A stretch of DNA of 64,000 nt from Luteibacter sp. UNCMF331Sha3.1. GTDB taxonomy: Bacteria; Pseudomonadota; Gammaproteobacteria; Xanthomonadales; Rhodanobacteraceae. Made by a program: the position numbers and the translations under genes. Below the pieces are notes generated by a model. It was not told the origin of the DNA. It made no database searches and was given only the letters and a program-made list of their open reading frames with translations. Positions 49,956 to 60,369 of this stretch are shown here, one piece after another (the stretch's first letter is position 1; the number at the start of each line of letters is the position of its first letter). The stretch spans positions 62,001 to 126,000 of the forward strand of contig NZ_FOBU01000004.1 in assembly GCF_900109915.1 (NCBI RefSeq), given 5' to 3'.

Positions 49956-50855
49956 ATGCCCTGGCTCGAACTTTCCCTGACGATCCGCGCCGCCGAACAA
50001 CCGCGCGTCGAAACCGCGCTGGAGGATCTCGGCGCGCTGTCCATCACGCTGCAGGACGCCGACGCCGAAACGCCGGACGAGGAGGCCATCTTCGAGCCCG
50101 GCGTCGGCGAGATCCCGTTGTGGAACCAGATCGTGCTCAACGCGTTGTTCGACGCCGACGCCGACAAGCGCGGCCTCACCGCGGCCATCGCGGACGACCT
50201 CCCGTTCATCGAGCCGGCGCAGATCGCCTGGCGCGTGGTCGACGACCAGGACTGGGAGCGCGCGTGGATGGATCAGTTCAAGCCGATGCCGTTCGGCCGC
50301 CGGCTGTGGGTGTATCCGTGGAACATCGATCCGCCGGAAGACGGCGACATCGTCGTCGTGCGGCTCGACCCCGGCCTCGCCTTCGGCACGGGCACGCACC
50401 CGACCACGGCGATGTGTCTCGAATGGCTCGACGGCCAGCAGATGGCGGGCAAGACGCTCCTCGATTACGGCTGCGGATCGGGCATCCTCGCCATCGCCGC
50501 GCTCAAGCTCGGCGCGCCCCACGCCGTCGGCATCGACAACGACCCGCAGGCTCTGATCGCCTCCCGTGACAACGCGGAGCGGAACGGCGTCGACGCCGAT
50601 CTCGAGGTCTACCTCCCGGGCGAGGCACCCGCCGGCCTCGCCGACATCCTCGTCGCGAACATCCTCGCCGGCCCCCTGGGCGAACTCGCCCCGACGTTCG
50701 CGGCCGCGGTGAAACCGGGCGCGCCGTTCGCGCTCTCCGGCATCCTCCATGGTCAGCACGAGGAGCTGCTCGTACGTTACGCCGAGTGGTTCGAGGACCT
50801 CGAGGTGCGCACGCTGGAGGACTGGGTCCGGATCAGCGGGCGCCGCAAGAGCTGA
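49956..50855 (+). CDS. prmA: Ribosomal protein L11 methyltransferase
   Basis: PrmA trimethylates amino groups of L11. The 299-residue enzyme has the L11-recognition amino domain (MPWLELSLTIRAAEQPRVET) and a class I SAM domain with GLAFGTGTHPTTAMCLEWLD, LLDYGCGSGILAIAALKLGA and ILVANILAGPLGELAP. The length and motifs are normal. A TAGAAT hexamer at 49920-49925 is a possible -10 element. It is divergent from the zinc-ribbon gene. Confidence 0.96.
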   Translation: MPWLELSLTIRAAEQPRVETALEDLGALSITLQDADAETPDEEAIFEPGVGEIPLWNQIVLNALFDADADKRGLTAAIADDLPFIEPAQIAWRVVDDQDWERAWMDQFKPMPFGRRLWVYPWNIDPPEDGDIVVVRLDPGLAFGTGTHPTTAMCLEWLDGQQMAGKTLLDYGCGSGILAIAALKLGAPHAVGIDNDPQALIASRDNAERNGVDADLEVYLPGEAPAGLADILVANILAGPLGELAPTFAAAVKPGAPFALSGILHGQHEELLVRYAEWFEDLEVRTLEDWVRISGRRKS

Positions 50856-50872
50856 ATGTAGGAGCGGCCCAA

Positions 50873-50897
50873 GAAAAAGGGCCCCGAAGGGCCCTCG
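50873..50897 (-). terminator. Terminator of mlaA
   Basis: On the minus strand GAGGGCCC-TTCG-GGGCCCTTTTTCTT forms a stem with a T-run just after the mlaA stop. It also lies 20 bp after prmA and may serve both. Confidence 0.82.
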
Positions 50898-50900
50898 TTC

Positions 50901-51737
50901 TCACTCGACCTTCTGGTCGTTTTTCTTTTCCCAGGAGTGCTGCTCCTGGAGGAGCTTGTCCGGGTCGAAGCCCTGGTCGTCGTTCAGGCCCTGCATCTCT
51001 TCGATGGCCTCGGCCGGAGGGTTGCCGTAATAGATGTTGTAGAGGCGCTGCTGACGGTAGGCGTCCCGCACGAACACGTAGGGATCGTAGGCCGACGCGA
51101 GGAAGCTCTCCGCATCGATACCGCGGGAACGCAGGGTCACGAGGTAGAGGACCTGCGGGATGTATTCCTGGCCGTACTTGAAGTCGTGGTTGCGACCGTA
51201 ATAGCTGAGCGGATCGAAGAAGTAGCTGTCGACCGGCAGGCGCCAGACGTCGCGGACCGTGGTCGGACCGACGAACGGCAGGACGAGGTAGCTGCCCTCG
51301 GGCACGCCCCAACGCGCCAGGGTCACGCCGAAGTCGTTCTGCTCCATCGGGATGCCGAGCAGGCTCGCCGGATCCTTGAAGCCCAGGAACCCGATCGTCA
51401 GGTTCACGACGAAGCGGCCACTGGTCTGCAGCGCCTGCTTGGGCCGGAACTGGAGCAGATCGTTCGCGACGGTGATCGGCAGGCGGATGTTCGTGTAGAA
51501 ATCGCTGATCGCCGTGCGTACGGGCGGGTTCGTCACCTTGCGATAGCCGACCGCGACCGGGCGGATCACCGCCTTGTCGAGCTTGTCGTTGAAGGCGAAC
51601 ACCTTCCGGTTGAGCTTCTCGTTCGGGTCGTCCGTGCGGGGCGGCGCGACATGGCAGGCCGCGAGCAGCGCCACGGCCACGAGGCCGAGGGTGGTGCGGG
51701 CGATCCTGGCGATCCGGTTCAGGGTTGTGGGGTGCAT
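50901..51737 (-). CDS. mlaA: MlaA (VacJ) outer-membrane lipoprotein
   Basis: MlaA removes misplaced phospholipids from the outer leaflet of the outer membrane and passes them to MlaC. The 278-residue protein has a lipobox (VAVALLAAC), DPNEKLNRKVFAFNDKLDKA, the amphipathic FYTNIRLPITVANDLLQFRP and GSYLVLPFVGPTTVRDVWRL. The other mla genes are not in the window. The ATG at 51737 gives the signal peptide. A TACAAT hexamer on the minus strand at 51774-51769 is a likely -10 element. Confidence 0.94.
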   Translation of the reverse strand: MHPTTLNRIARIARTTLGLVAVALLAACHVAPPRTDDPNEKLNRKVFAFNDKLDKAVIRPVAVGYRKVTNPPVRTAISDFYTNIRLPITVANDLLQFRPKQALQTSGRFVVNLTIGFLGFKDPASLLGIPMEQNDFGVTLARWGVPEGSYLVLPFVGPTTVRDVWRLPVDSYFFDPLSYYGRNHDFKYGQEYIPQVLYLVTLRSRGIDAESFLASAYDPYVFVRDAYRQQRLYNIYYGNPPAEAIEEMQGLNDDQGFDPDKLLQEQHSWEKKNDQKVE

Positions 51738-51846
51738 CGACGCGGCTTTGGGGGTGGGGCGGTGCTTTATTGTACCGCGCAGTATTATTATTTGCACTAA
51801 GAGCCGTCCGTGGTGGTCAGAACCGCGCATGATACCCGTCCCCCGA

Positions 51847-51876
51847 TTGCCAGCCAACGGGCCGGACCGGTAAACT
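51847..51876 (+). promoter_or_regulatory. Candidate promoter of rpoZ-spoT-ridA-recG
   Basis: TTGCCA and TAAACT are separated by 18 bp, giving a start near 51883 and a leader of about 30 bases before rpoZ. Confidence 0.5.
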
Positions 51877-51913
51877 GCGTGGTCAGAAGTGTCTTTATTG
51901 TCAAGGATTTGAA

Positions 51914-52204
51914 ATGGCCCGTATTACTGTCCAAGACTGCCTTGAGGTAGTCGACAACCGCTTCGAGCTCGTGCTCATGGCGACCAAGCGCGCCCGCCAG
52001 CTGTCGAAGGGTGCCCAGCCGACGCTCGATCCGAACAACGACAAGCCGACGGTGCTGGCCCTGCGCGAAATCGCCGCGCGTCGTGTCAACGACGACATGA
52101 TCGACGAAATCGACCGCGTCGCCCGCGAGCGTGCCGAGCGCGAAGCCCTCGAGTGGGCCGCCACCGAAGTGGACGACGACCTCTCGAAGGGCGGAGATGA
52201 CTGA
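51914..52204 (+). CDS. rpoZ: RNA polymerase omega subunit
   Basis: The 96-residue protein begins [20 protein letters not shown] and contains [12 protein letters not shown] and [14 protein letters not shown], the canonical omega sequence. It stabilises the beta' subunit and forms part of ppGpp site 1. The gene stands before spoT, as in most gammaproteobacteria, and shares its promoter. Confidence 0.97.
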   Translation: MARITVQDCLEVVDNRFELVLMATKRARQLSKGAQPTLDPNNDKPTVLALREIAARRVNDDMIDEIDRVARERAEREALEWAATEVDDDLSKGGDD

Positions 52205-52312
52205 TGACGCCGGGTCGCTGTCGGCCCTGCCTTCATCCGTACCCTGCGCACGTTGAGGCGCGGCTGCTGAAGCCGCGCGCGGGAGGCGCCGCCTGAGGCG
52301 GTGGTTCCTCCC

Positions 52313-54493
52313 ATGGAAGTGATTCCCGCGAAAAAACTGACCGACGTGGTCGACGATGCTCCGGTGCCTCCGTATGTGCAGGCGCTGGAAGATCGCGTGG
52401 GCGCGTATCTGCCGCACGAGCAGGTGCTGCGCATCCGTCGCGCGTTTCTCGTGGGCGCCGCGGCGCACGAGGGCCAGACGCGCAAGTCCGGCGAGCCGTA
52501 CATCACCCATCCGGTCGCCGTCGCGCACGTGCTGGCCGATCTCGGCCTCGACGCCGAGACGATCATCGCGGCGATCCTGCACGACACCCTGGAAGACACG
52601 CGCCTCGGGCGCGCCGAGCTCGCGGGCGCCTTCGGCGAGACCGTGGCCGAACTCGTCGACGGTGTCACCAAGCTCGACAAGATGCGCTTCTCGAGCCGCG
52701 CGGAAGCCGACGCCGAGAGCTTCCGCAAGATGCTGCTGGCGATGGCGCGCGACCTGCGCGTGATCCTCATCAAGCTCTCCGACCGCCTGCACAACATGCG
52801 CACGCTCGGCGCGAAGGATTCCGACTCGCGCCGGCGCATCGCGCGCGAAACGCTCGAGATCTACGCGCCCATCGCGCAGCGCCTCGGCATGAACAAGTTC
52901 AAGGCCGAACTGCAGGACCTCGGCTTCAAGGCGCTCTATCCGGATCGTCATCGCATCATCGGCGAGCGCATCCGCGCCGCGCTCGGCAACCGTCGCGAAG
53001 CGATGGCGAAGATCGAGATGGCGCTCGAAGGCCGCCTCGCCGCGGAGAAGATCCCGGGCCGCGCGGTCAGCCGCATCAAGTCGGCGTGGAGCATCTATTC
53101 GAAGATGCGCAGCGAGCACAAGTCGTTCGCGCAGCTGATGGACGTCTACGGTTTCCGCGTCATCACCGACTCGGCCATGCATTGCTACATGGCGCTCGGC
53201 GCAGTGCACGGTCTGTACAAGCCGGTGGACGGCCGCTTCAAGGATTTCATCGCCATTCCCAAGGGCAACGGCTACCAGTCGCTGCACACCGTGTTGCTCG
53301 GTCCGTTCGGCGCGCCGATCGAAATCCAGATCCGCACGTCGGAGATGGAATCGGTCGCGGAGCGTGGCGTGGCCGCGCACTGGGCCTACAAGAGCGACTC
53401 CGGCCCCGCGAACAGCGCGCAGGCGCGCGCCCGCGAGTGGCTCTCCGCGCTCGCCGACAGCCAGGCGAACACGCCGTCCGCGTCGGAGTTCCTCGAGAAC
53501 GTCAAGATCGACCTCTTCCCGGACGAGGTGTACCTGTTCACGCCGCGCGGGGAGATCTTCTCGCTGCCGCGCAATGCCACCGCGCTCGACTTCGCCTACG
53601 CGGTGCATACCGACGTGGGCGACCACGCCGTGGCCGCGCGCGTCGACAAGAAGCTCGTGCCGCTGCGTACGCGTCTGGTCTCCGGCCAACAGGTGGAGAT
53701 CATCACGGCGCCGTCCGCGGTGCCGAATCCCGCGTGGCTCGAAGCCGTGGTCACCGGCAAGGCGCGCACCGCGATCCGCCAGTACCTCAAGCACCTGCAG
53801 CACGAGGACGCGGTGGACTTCGGCCACCGCATGCTCGATCGCGCCCTGGACGCGCGCGGCCTCAGCCTCGATGCCATTCCCGCCGCGACGCTCGATCGTT
53901 TCCTCGACGAAGCGAAGCTCAAGCGGCTGGAAGAACTGCTCTCCGAGATCGCGCTCGGCAACCGCTTCGCCGATCAGGTGGCGACGCAGCTCGTCGGGCT
54001 GCTCGGGCCGCGCGAGACCGCGACGAAATCGCAGCCGGAGCACACCGCCGAGAAGATCCGCATCAGCGGCGCCGAACGCGGTGTTCTCAGCTTCGGCAAC
54101 TGCTGCCATCCGCTGCCGGGCGACGAGATCGTCGGTTTCCTCTCGTCGGGCAAGGGCATCGTGGTGCACCGCGTGGAGTGCCCCAACGTCGCCGAGTTCC
54201 GCAAGACGCCGGAGCGTATCGTCGCCATCGAATGGGATCGCGACGTGTCGGGCGATTACCGCGCCGAACTGCGTATCGAAGTGCTCAACCGTCCGGGCGT
54301 GCTGGCCACCGTGGCGGCGGCCATCGCCGACGCGGGCTCGAACATCGAGAACGTCGAGTACATCGAACGCGACAGCACGGCGGCGACGCTGCTCTTCGCC
54401 ATCGAGGTGAAGGACCGCAAGCACCTTGCCGACGTCATGCGCCGCGTGCGTCGCACCGGTGTCGTCAGCGGCGTCTACCGCCACCCGCTGTAA
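52313..54493 (+). CDS. spoT: Bifunctional (p)ppGpp synthetase/hydrolase
   Basis: The 726-residue protein has the HD hydrolase (KSGEPYITHPVAVAHVLADL, ILHDTLEDTRLG with the HD...ED metal site). The synthetase region includes GFRVITDSAMHCYMALGAVH, GRFKDFIAIPKGNGYQSLHT. The TGS domain reads VYLFTPRGEIFSLPRNATAL, and a carboxy-terminal ACT domain (RIEVLNRPGVLATVAAAIAD) completes it. It controls the stringent response. The ATG at 52313 is preferred; a GTG four codons earlier is possible. The gap to rpoZ (108 bp) contains no gene. Confidence 0.95.
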   Translation: MEVIPAKKLTDVVDDAPVPPYVQALEDRVGAYLPHEQVLRIRRAFLVGAAAHEGQTRKSGEPYITHPVAVAHVLADLGLDAETIIAAILHDTLEDTRLGRAELAGAFGETVAELVDGVTKLDKMRFSSRAEADAESFRKMLLAMARDLRVILIKLSDRLHNMRTLGAKDSDSRRRIARETLEIYAPIAQRLGMNKFKAELQDLGFKALYPDRHRIIGERIRAALGNRREAMAKIEMALEGRLAAEKIPGRAVSRIKSAWSIYSKMRSEHKSFAQLMDVYGFRVITDSAMHCYMALGAVHGLYKPVDGRFKDFIAIPKGNGYQSLHTVLLGPFGAPIEIQIRTSEMESVAERGVAAHWAYKSDSGPANSAQARAREWLSALADSQANTPSASEFLENVKIDLFPDEVYLFTPRGEIFSLPRNATALDFAYAVHTDVGDHAVAARVDKKLVPLRTRLVSGQQVEIITAPSAVPNPAWLEAVVTGKARTAIRQYLKHLQHEDAVDFGHRMLDRALDARGLSLDAIPAATLDRFLDEAKLKRLEELLSEIALGNRFADQVATQLVGLLGPRETATKSQPEHTAEKIRISGAERGVLSFGNCCHPLPGDEIVGFLSSGKGIVVHRVECPNVAEFRKTPERIVAIEWDRDVSGDYRAELRIEVLNRPGVLATVAAAIADAGSNIENVEYIERDSTAATLLFAIEVKDRKHLADVMRRVRRTGVVSGVYRHPL

Positions 54494-54592
54494 GGCGGCG
54501 GCGGCCAGCGTTTCGCGCGCAGGGCGCGCCGCCGGTCGCCATCGCTGGCCAGGATGGCTAGACTTCGGGAAGATTCCCCGACGGACACCCCC

Positions 54593-54976
54593 ATGACCCG
54601 CAGCACCATCGCCACCGACAAGGCGCCTTCCGCCATTGGTCCGTACTCGCAGGCCGTGCGCGCCGGCGACACCGTGTACTTCTCTGGCCAGATTCCGCTC
54701 GATCCCGCGACGGGCAACCTCGTCGAGGGCGACATCACGGTGCAGACGCGCCGCGTGTTCGACAACCTCACGGCGGTGGCCGAGGCGGCGGGCGGCAAGC
54801 TGTCCGACATCGTGCGCGTGGGCATCTACGTGACCGATCTCGGCAACTTCGCCGCGGTCAACGCGGTGATGGCCGAATACTTCCAGCAGCCGTACCCCGC
54901 GCGTTCCACGATCGAAGTCTCGGGTCTGCCGAAGGCCGCGCAGGTCGAAGTCGACGCGATCCTCGTCCTGCCGTAA
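54593..54976 (+). CDS. ridA: Reactive intermediate/imine deaminase RidA
   Basis: The 127-residue protein has the RidA core: [38 protein letters not shown] and the catalytic-arginine segment [20 protein letters not shown]. RidA hydrolyses 2-aminoacrylate and related enamines made by PLP enzymes. The ATG at 54593 is chosen by homology. It lies between spoT and recG, a conserved order. Confidence 0.95.
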   Translation: MTRSTIATDKAPSAIGPYSQAVRAGDTVYFSGQIPLDPATGNLVEGDITVQTRRVFDNLTAVAEAAGGKLSDIVRVGIYVTDLGNFAAVNAVMAEYFQQPYPARSTIEVSGLPKAAQVEVDAILVLP

Positions 54977-54992
54977 GGACACGCGCGATCCC

Positions 54993-57110
54993 GTGATTCG
55001 TCGTCCGGCTCCGATCGTCGCCTCGCCGCCCGCGGATCCCGGCCGCACGCCGCTGACGTCGCTCGGCGGCGTGGGGCCAGCGCTCGCCGAGGCGCTGGGA
55101 CGGCTCGGCATCCGGACGGTGCAGGACCTCTGGTTCCATCTCCCGCTGCGCTACGAGGACCGCACGCGCGTAGTGCCGATCGCGGACCTGCGCCCGGGCG
55201 ATCGCGCGCAGGTCGAAGGCACCGTCGACTTCGTGGAGCGCGGCTTTCGTTTCCGTCCGCAGCTGAAGGTGATCCTCGGCGACGCATCGGGCGGCGCGTT
55301 GCTGCTGCGCTTCTTCCATTTCCGCAAGTCGCAGGTCGACCAGCTGCCGAAGGGCACCCGTCTTCTCGTGTTCGGCGAGGTGCGCCAGGGGCCGCAGGGT
55401 CTGGAGATGGTGCATCCACAGTACCAGCGGATCGAGGCGGACGATCCGGTCGTCGTCGACGAACGGCTGACGCCCGTGTACCCAACCACCGAAGGCCTCG
55501 GTGCGAAACGCCTCGCCGGCGTCGTCGCGCGCGCGCTCGCGTACCTGCCCGCGGACGATCGCCTCGAACTGCTGCCGGACGGCATCGCGTTGCCGCCAGG
55601 CATGACGTCGCTGCGCGACGCGCTGCTCTACGTGCACAGGCCTCCGCCGGAGGTCGATCTGCGCCAGCTCGGCGAAGGCGGCCATCCCGCGCAGAAGCGC
55701 CTCGCGTTCGAAGAGCTGCTGACGCAGCACCTCACGTTGCGACGCATGCGCGCGGCGGTGAAGGAGCGCAAGGCGCCGGCGCTGAAGAGCGCGGGCACGC
55801 TTCGCGAGCGGCTGCTCGCGGGGCTTCCGTTTCCGCTCACGGGTGCGCAGACACGTGTGTCGAAAGAGGTCGCGCGCGATCTGGTACGTGCGCATCCCAT
55901 GCTGCGCCTCGTGCAGGGCGACGTCGGCAGCGGCAAGACGGTCGTCGCGGCGCTGGCCGCCGTCGCCGCCGTGGAAGCCGGCTACCAGGTGGCATTGATG
56001 GCGCCGACGGAGTTGCTTGCCGAGCAGCACCTGCGCAACTTCCGTGCGTGGCTCGAGCCACTCGGGCTCACGGTCGAGTGGCTCGCGGGCAAGGTGCAGG
56101 GCAGGGCGCGCAAGACCGCGCTGGGTCACGCCGCGAGTGGCAGCGCGCACGTCGTGGTCGGTACGCACGCGCTGATGCAGGAGGGCGTCGCGTTCGCGAA
56201 GCTCGGCCTCGTCATCGTCGACGAACAGCACCGGTTCGGCGTGCACCAGCGTCTGGCGCTGCGCGACAAGGGCGCCGAGGGCGACCTGATTCCGCACCAG
56301 CTCGTGCTCACGGCCACGCCGATCCCGCGCACCCTCGCCATGAGCGCGTACGCCGACCTCGACGTCTCCTCCATCGACGAGCTGCCGCCCGGGCGCACGC
56401 CCGTGCAGACGGCGGCGATCTCGAACGAGCGTCGCTACGACGTCATGGAGCGCATCGAGGCCGCCTGCCTGCAGGGTCGCCAGGTCTACTGGGTGTGCAC
56501 GCTGATCGAAGAATCCGAACAGCTCGTGGCGCAGGCCGCCGAAGTGGCGCACGCCGAACTCACCACCGCGTTGCCCGATCTCGCGGTGGGCCTGATCCAC
56601 GGCCGCATGAAGCCGAAGGAAAAACAGGCCGTCATGGATGCGTTCAAGGCCGGCGAACTCGCGGTGCTGGTCGCCACGACCGTGATCGAGGTCGGCGTGG
56701 ACGTGCCCAACGCGAGCCTCATGGTGATCGAGAACAGCGAACGCCTTGGCCTGGCACAGCTACACCAGCTGCGCGGCCGCGTCGGTCGCGGCTCCGTGGC
56801 GTCGAACTGCGTGTTGCTCTATCAGACGCCGCTGTCGCGGCTGGCGAAGGAGCGCCTGCAGGTCATGCGGGAAACGAACGACGGGTTCCGCATCGCCGAG
56901 AAGGACCTCGAACTGCGTGGCCCCGGCGAAGTGCTCGGCACCCGCCAGACGGGCCAGCTCCAGTTCCGCATCGCCGATCTCGCGCGCGACGCGCATCTGA
57001 TGCCCGACGTGCAGCGCGTGGCGGAAGCCATGATGAAACACCACCCCGACCGCTGCGAACGCCTGATCGCCCGCTGGGTCGGCGACGCCGCCCGTTACGT
57101 CGACGCCTGA
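54993..57110 (+). CDS. recG: ATP-dependent DNA helicase RecG
   Basis: The 705-residue helicase regresses stalled forks and processes branched DNA. It has the wedge/OB domain ([20 protein letters not shown]), Walker [25 protein letters not shown] box [57 protein letters not shown] and QLRGRVGRG. The start is GTG 16 bp after the ridA stop. The length is slightly shorter than Xanthomonas RecG, but no domain is missing. Confidence 0.95.
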   Translation: MIRRPAPIVASPPADPGRTPLTSLGGVGPALAEALGRLGIRTVQDLWFHLPLRYEDRTRVVPIADLRPGDRAQVEGTVDFVERGFRFRPQLKVILGDASGGALLLRFFHFRKSQVDQLPKGTRLLVFGEVRQGPQGLEMVHPQYQRIEADDPVVVDERLTPVYPTTEGLGAKRLAGVVARALAYLPADDRLELLPDGIALPPGMTSLRDALLYVHRPPPEVDLRQLGEGGHPAQKRLAFEELLTQHLTLRRMRAAVKERKAPALKSAGTLRERLLAGLPFPLTGAQTRVSKEVARDLVRAHPMLRLVQGDVGSGKTVVAALAAVAAVEAGYQVALMAPTELLAEQHLRNFRAWLEPLGLTVEWLAGKVQGRARKTALGHAASGSAHVVVGTHALMQEGVAFAKLGLVIVDEQHRFGVHQRLALRDKGAEGDLIPHQLVLTATPIPRTLAMSAYADLDVSSIDELPPGRTPVQTAAISNERRYDVMERIEAACLQGRQVYWVCTLIEESEQLVAQAAEVAHAELTTALPDLAVGLIHGRMKPKEKQAVMDAFKAGELAVLVATTVIEVGVDVPNASLMVIENSERLGLAQLHQLRGRVGRGSVASNCVLLYQTPLSRLAKERLQVMRETNDGFRIAEKDLELRGPGEVLGTRQTGQLQFRIADLARDAHLMPDVQRVAEAMMKHHPDRCERLIARWVGDAARYVDA

Positions 57111-57133
57111 TCCAGGGCTGGCTCCCACCGGTT

Positions 57134-58099
57134 TCAGGCCAACCCGAGGTGTCGCCGCACCTCCGCCGCGATCGTCGCCGTTTCCCGCAGTGGTCGCTGG
57201 CGCGCTTCCGTCCGCGCGTCGATGTCGTGCAGCAGTCCGGCCGCGCGCAGCTCCGCGTGGAATCGCCCGAGCTTTTCCGGCAAGGGGGCCGCGACGATCG
57301 TATGCACCGGCCGCCCCGTGGCACACGCCTCCGAGAGCATGTTCACCGAATCGGGGGTCACGACGAGACGGTCGGCCCAGCCGAGGATGCCGGGGTACGG
57401 ATTCGCGCCATCGGCGCTGCCCGTCCACACCACGCCGCGCAATCCCGCGAACGCTTCGCGCAGCCGGGGCAGGACCGCCGCGGGCGTCCGACGCGACACG
57501 ACCACGAGCACCGAACCGCCGTCGGCCGCATGGCGGACCCGCACCGCGGCGGCGAATGCGTCGACCGCGTTCGCATCCAGCGGCGTACCGCGCCGTTCCC
57601 CGCCGATCAGCACACCGAGGCGCGGACCGGGGAGGTTCGCGAACTGCGCGAACGCGCTCCGCCCGTCCTCGAGCCATGCATCGTCGATCGGATTCAGCGA
57701 GCCCAGGGGGCTCAGCACGTTGTTGCCATGCAACTGGTCGTGTCGCGGTGCGATCACGAGGTCCCAGTGCGACGGATCGAGCCGCGGGTCGAGGATCTGC
57801 ACCGCGAGCGTGCGCCCCGCCGACCAGCGGCGGATCTGCCGGGTCGCCCATGCCGCATGGCGGCCGCAACCGATCACGAGCTGGGGCCATGGCGGCAGGA
57901 GGGCGTCGTCGCCGCGCCCCAGCGCCATGCGCGCTCCCGGCAACAACCGCGGCGCGAACCACGACCAGGGCGCGCGCAGTTCGACGGCGAGTTCGCGGAT
58001 CCCCGGCGTCAGGGCCTCCGCGAGGGCCAGCGCCTGCCGCCGGTTGCCGGCGGCGCCATCGGTCACCACCCAGCAGGAATTCGCAGGCAAGCCGTTCAT
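57134..58099 (-). CDS. ELM1/GtrOC1-like putative nucleoside-diphosphate-sugar glycosyltransferase
   Basis: The 321-residue protein matches the bacterial relatives of mitochondrial fission protein ELM1: [62 protein letters not shown] and [20 protein letters not shown]. The fold is GT-B-like, and a role in surface glycan synthesis is often inferred. The true reaction is not established. It is convergent with recG. Confidence 0.82.
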   Translation of the reverse strand: MNGLPANSCWVVTDGAAGNRRQALALAEALTPGIRELAVELRAPWSWFAPRLLPGARMALGRGDDALLPPWPQLVIGCGRHAAWATRQIRRWSAGRTLAVQILDPRLDPSHWDLVIAPRHDQLHGNNVLSPLGSLNPIDDAWLEDGRSAFAQFANLPGPRLGVLIGGERRGTPLDANAVDAFAAAVRVRHAADGGSVLVVVSRRTPAAVLPRLREAFAGLRGVVWTGSADGANPYPGILGWADRLVVTPDSVNMLSEACATGRPVHTIVAAPLPEKLGRFHAELRAAGLLHDIDARTEARQRPLRETATIAAEVRRHLGLA

Positions 58100-58237
58100 G
58101 GCACCCCCGGATTCGCGATTGTTGTCGATTTCGGCACAGTTCGTTCCCTGGCTGACCGGTCCACGAAGGGCGTCGTGGCGCTTACACTGTCGGGATGCCG
58201 GTCCCCCGGCGCCTTTTGTCACTGTACAAGGATATCC

Positions 58238-58831
58238 ATGAGTTCTCCGTTGAACGATGTCGCCCTCGACCAGCTCTTCCGCAGCGCGCGTACCCTCAAC
58301 GCATGGCTGGACAAGGAAGTGACCGACGAGCAGCTCCGGCAGATCTACGATCTCGCCAGGATGGGCCCGACCTCGGCGAACTCGTCCCCGATGCGCATCG
58401 TCTTCGTCAAGTCGAAGGATGCGAAGCAGCGCCTGCACCCGTACCTGTCCGAAGGCAACGCCGCCAAGACCATGGCGGCCCCGGTAACCGCGATCATCGC
58501 CACCGACTTCGCCTTCTACGAGAAGCTGCCGCAGCTGTTCCCGCATGCCGACGCGCGCAGCTGGTTCGTCGGCAACGAGGCGCTCGTGCAGGCGACCGCC
58601 ACCCGTAACGGTTCGCTCCAGGGGGCCTACGTGATCATGGCCGCCCGCGCGCTGGGGCTCGACTGCGGCCCGATGTCGGGCTACGACCAGGCAGGCGTCG
58701 ACGCCGAGTTCTTCGCCGGCACCCAGGTCAGGTCGAACTTCCTCGTGAACATCGGCTACGGCGACCTCGCCAATGGCCTGCACCCCCGCAACCCGCGCCT
58801 CGACTTCGACGAGGCCGCGCAGATCCTCTGA
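58238..58831 (+). CDS. RutE-like nitroreductase (malonic semialdehyde reductase family)
   Basis: The 197-residue flavoprotein has the nitroreductase FMN-binding features [18 protein letters not shown] and the later [20 protein letters not shown]. It closely follows RutE, the 3-hydroxypropionate-forming reductase of uracil degradation. No other rut gene is present, so the enzyme may serve general reduction of aldehydes or nitro compounds. The ATG at 58238 has AAGGA upstream. Confidence 0.88.
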   Translation: MSSPLNDVALDQLFRSARTLNAWLDKEVTDEQLRQIYDLARMGPTSANSSPMRIVFVKSKDAKQRLHPYLSEGNAAKTMAAPVTAIIATDFAFYEKLPQLFPHADARSWFVGNEALVQATATRNGSLQGAYVIMAARALGLDCGPMSGYDQAGVDAEFFAGTQVRSNFLVNIGYGDLANGLHPRNPRLDFDEAAQIL

Positions 58832-58901
58832 TCCTTTTCCCGCGGCGACCCCGGTCCCGCTGTTGTCTGGCAGTACCCACTCTCACTGCAGGAGATTCAC
58901 C

Positions 58902-59489
58902 ATGCGCGCTCTCCGTTACGTCGCCCTCGCGGGCCTGCTCGCCGCCGCCGGCACCGCCGCCGCCGCTCCCGTCACGTACAAGCTCGACCCGGGCCACACC
59001 ATGGTCCTGTTCAGCTGGAACCACTTCGGCTTCTCCAACCCGTCGGCCAACCTTGGCCAGGTGGACGGCACGCTCGTCTACGACGAAGCCGCCCCGACCA
59101 AGTCGACCGTCGAAGCCACGCTGCCGCTGACCGGCCTCGACACGTTCGTGCCGAAGCTCGACGAGCACATGAAGTCGGCCGACTTCCTCGACGCCGCCAA
59201 GTACCCGAACGTCACGTTCAAGAGCACCAAGGTCACGGAAGCCGGCAAGGGCAAGCTCAAGGTCACGGGCGACCTCACCGTCCACGGCGTGACCAAGCCG
59301 GTGACGCTCGACGTCACGCTGAACAAGGTCGGCCCGCACCCGATGATGAAGGTCCAGACGGTCGGCTTCGATGCCACCGCGAAGATCAAGCGTTCCGATT
59401 TCGGCGTCGGTGCCTACGTGCCGAACGTCGGCGACGAGATCACCATCCGCATCACCACCGAAGCGCACGACGCCTCGGCCAAGAAGTAA
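58902..59489 (+). CDS. YceI family periplasmic protein
   Basis: The 195-residue protein has a signal peptide (MRALRYVALAGLLAAAGTAA) and a YceI lipocalin-like barrel: YKLDPGHTMVLFSWNHFGFS, GDLTVHGVTKPVTLDVTLNK and TAKIKRSDFGVGAYVPNVGD. YceI proteins bind polyisoprenoids; the E. coli member responds to acid and osmotic stress. It has its own terminator. The ATG has AGGAG upstream. Confidence 0.94.
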   Translation: MRALRYVALAGLLAAAGTAAAAPVTYKLDPGHTMVLFSWNHFGFSNPSANLGQVDGTLVYDEAAPTKSTVEATLPLTGLDTFVPKLDEHMKSADFLDAAKYPNVTFKSTKVTEAGKGKLKVTGDLTVHGVTKPVTLDVTLNKVGPHPMMKVQTVGFDATAKIKRSDFGVGAYVPNVGDEITIRITTEAHDASAKK

Positions 59490-59511
59490 GCCGCTCTACG
59501 TCGCGAGCAAG

Positions 59512-59544
59512 AAACCCGCGCCAGCCATGGCGCGGGTTTTTTTT
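59512..59544 (+). terminator. Rho-independent terminator after yceI
   Basis: AAACCCGCGCC-AGCCAT-GGCGCGGGTTT is an 11-bp stem followed by a T-run. Confidence 0.92.
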
Positions 59545-59549
59545 GTTCC

Positions 59550-59618
59550 GGTGGGAGCCAGCCTGCTGGCGAAGGGTGCTCGCGGCAAGCATCCATCACG
59601 AGCAGGCCGGCTCCCACC
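59550..59618. repeat. REP-like palindromic repeat, full-length copy
   Basis: The outer arms are GGTGGGAGCCAGCCTGCTGG and AGCAGGCCGGCTCCCACC, with the inner GGGTGCTCGCGGCAAGCATCC. It directly follows the yceI terminator and precedes the response regulator. Confidence 0.85.
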
Positions 59619-59673
59619 ACGGCGTGACCGCACGCCCACTTTTCCAGACGACGCCGCTACTATCGGGGTATCG

Positions 59674-60369
59674 ATGATACCCATCATGCCGCCGACGCCG
59701 CCTCGCATCGCCCTGGTCGAAGACGATCCGGCGTTGCGCGACCGCATCCTCGTACCCGGGCTGCGCGGTTACGGTTTCGATTGCGAGGCGCTGGGTAGCG
59801 CGGCCGCGCTCGCGGACGCGATGGCGCGCGGCTCGTTCGACATCGTGATCCTGGACGTCGGACTGCCCGATGCCAGTGGCTTCGAACTCGCGCAGCGGCT
59901 GCGGCGTGAGTCGAACGTGGGCATCGTCATGCTGACCGGGCGCAACGAGAGTGCCGATCGCATCCGCGGTCTCAACGATGGCGCCGACGCGTATCTCGCC
60001 AAGCCCGTCGACCTCGGCGAACTCGCCGCAACGCTCCACAGTCTTTTACGCCGGCTCCGGCCGGAGGCGCCGATGTCCGGCGGCGGATGGCGTCTCGACG
60101 CGAGCGGCTGGTGCCTGGTGTCACCGCAGGATTGCCGCATCGCGCTGAACGATGCGGAACGCAAGGTGCTCGCCCTGCTGATGGCCTCGCCCGGCGCGGT
60201 GGTCCGTCGCGACGACATGGTCACCGCGCTCACCGACGACATCTACGACTTCGACCCGCACCGGCTCGAAGTGCTGGTGCACCGCCTGCGCGGCAAGATC
60301 GCCGACCGCACCGGCGAAGCCTTGCCCCTGCGCGCCGTGCGCGGTACCGGTTACGTCATGCTCGCCTGA
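59674..60369 (+). CDS. OmpR/PhoB-family response regulator
   Basis: The 231-residue protein has a receiver (IALVEDDPALRDRILVPGLR, phosphoacceptor in IVILDVGLPDASG, VMLTGRNE, DAYLAKPVDLGEL). Its winged-helix output includes NDAERKVLALLMASPGAVVR and HRLEVLVHRLRGKIADRTGE. All receiver residues are conserved. Its 3' end overlaps the convergent hybrid kinase gene by 19 bp; whether they are partners is open because they are transcribed towards each other. The start is ATG 59674 or 59686. Confidence 0.9.
   Translation: MIPIMPPTPPRIALVEDDPALRDRILVPGLRGYGFDCEALGSAAALADAMARGSFDIVILDVGLPDASGFELAQRLRRESNVGIVMLTGRNESADRIRGLNDGADAYLAKPVDLGELAATLHSLLRRLRPEAPMSGGGWRLDASGWCLVSPQDCRIALNDAERKVLALLMASPGAVVRRDDMVTALTDDIYDFDPHRLEVLVHRLRGKIADRTGEALPLRAVRGTGYVMLA

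Noticed and set aside
51797-55111. A minus-strand open frame of 1104 codons
   Set aside because: It covers rpoZ, spoT and ridA in antisense, and these have unambiguous families.
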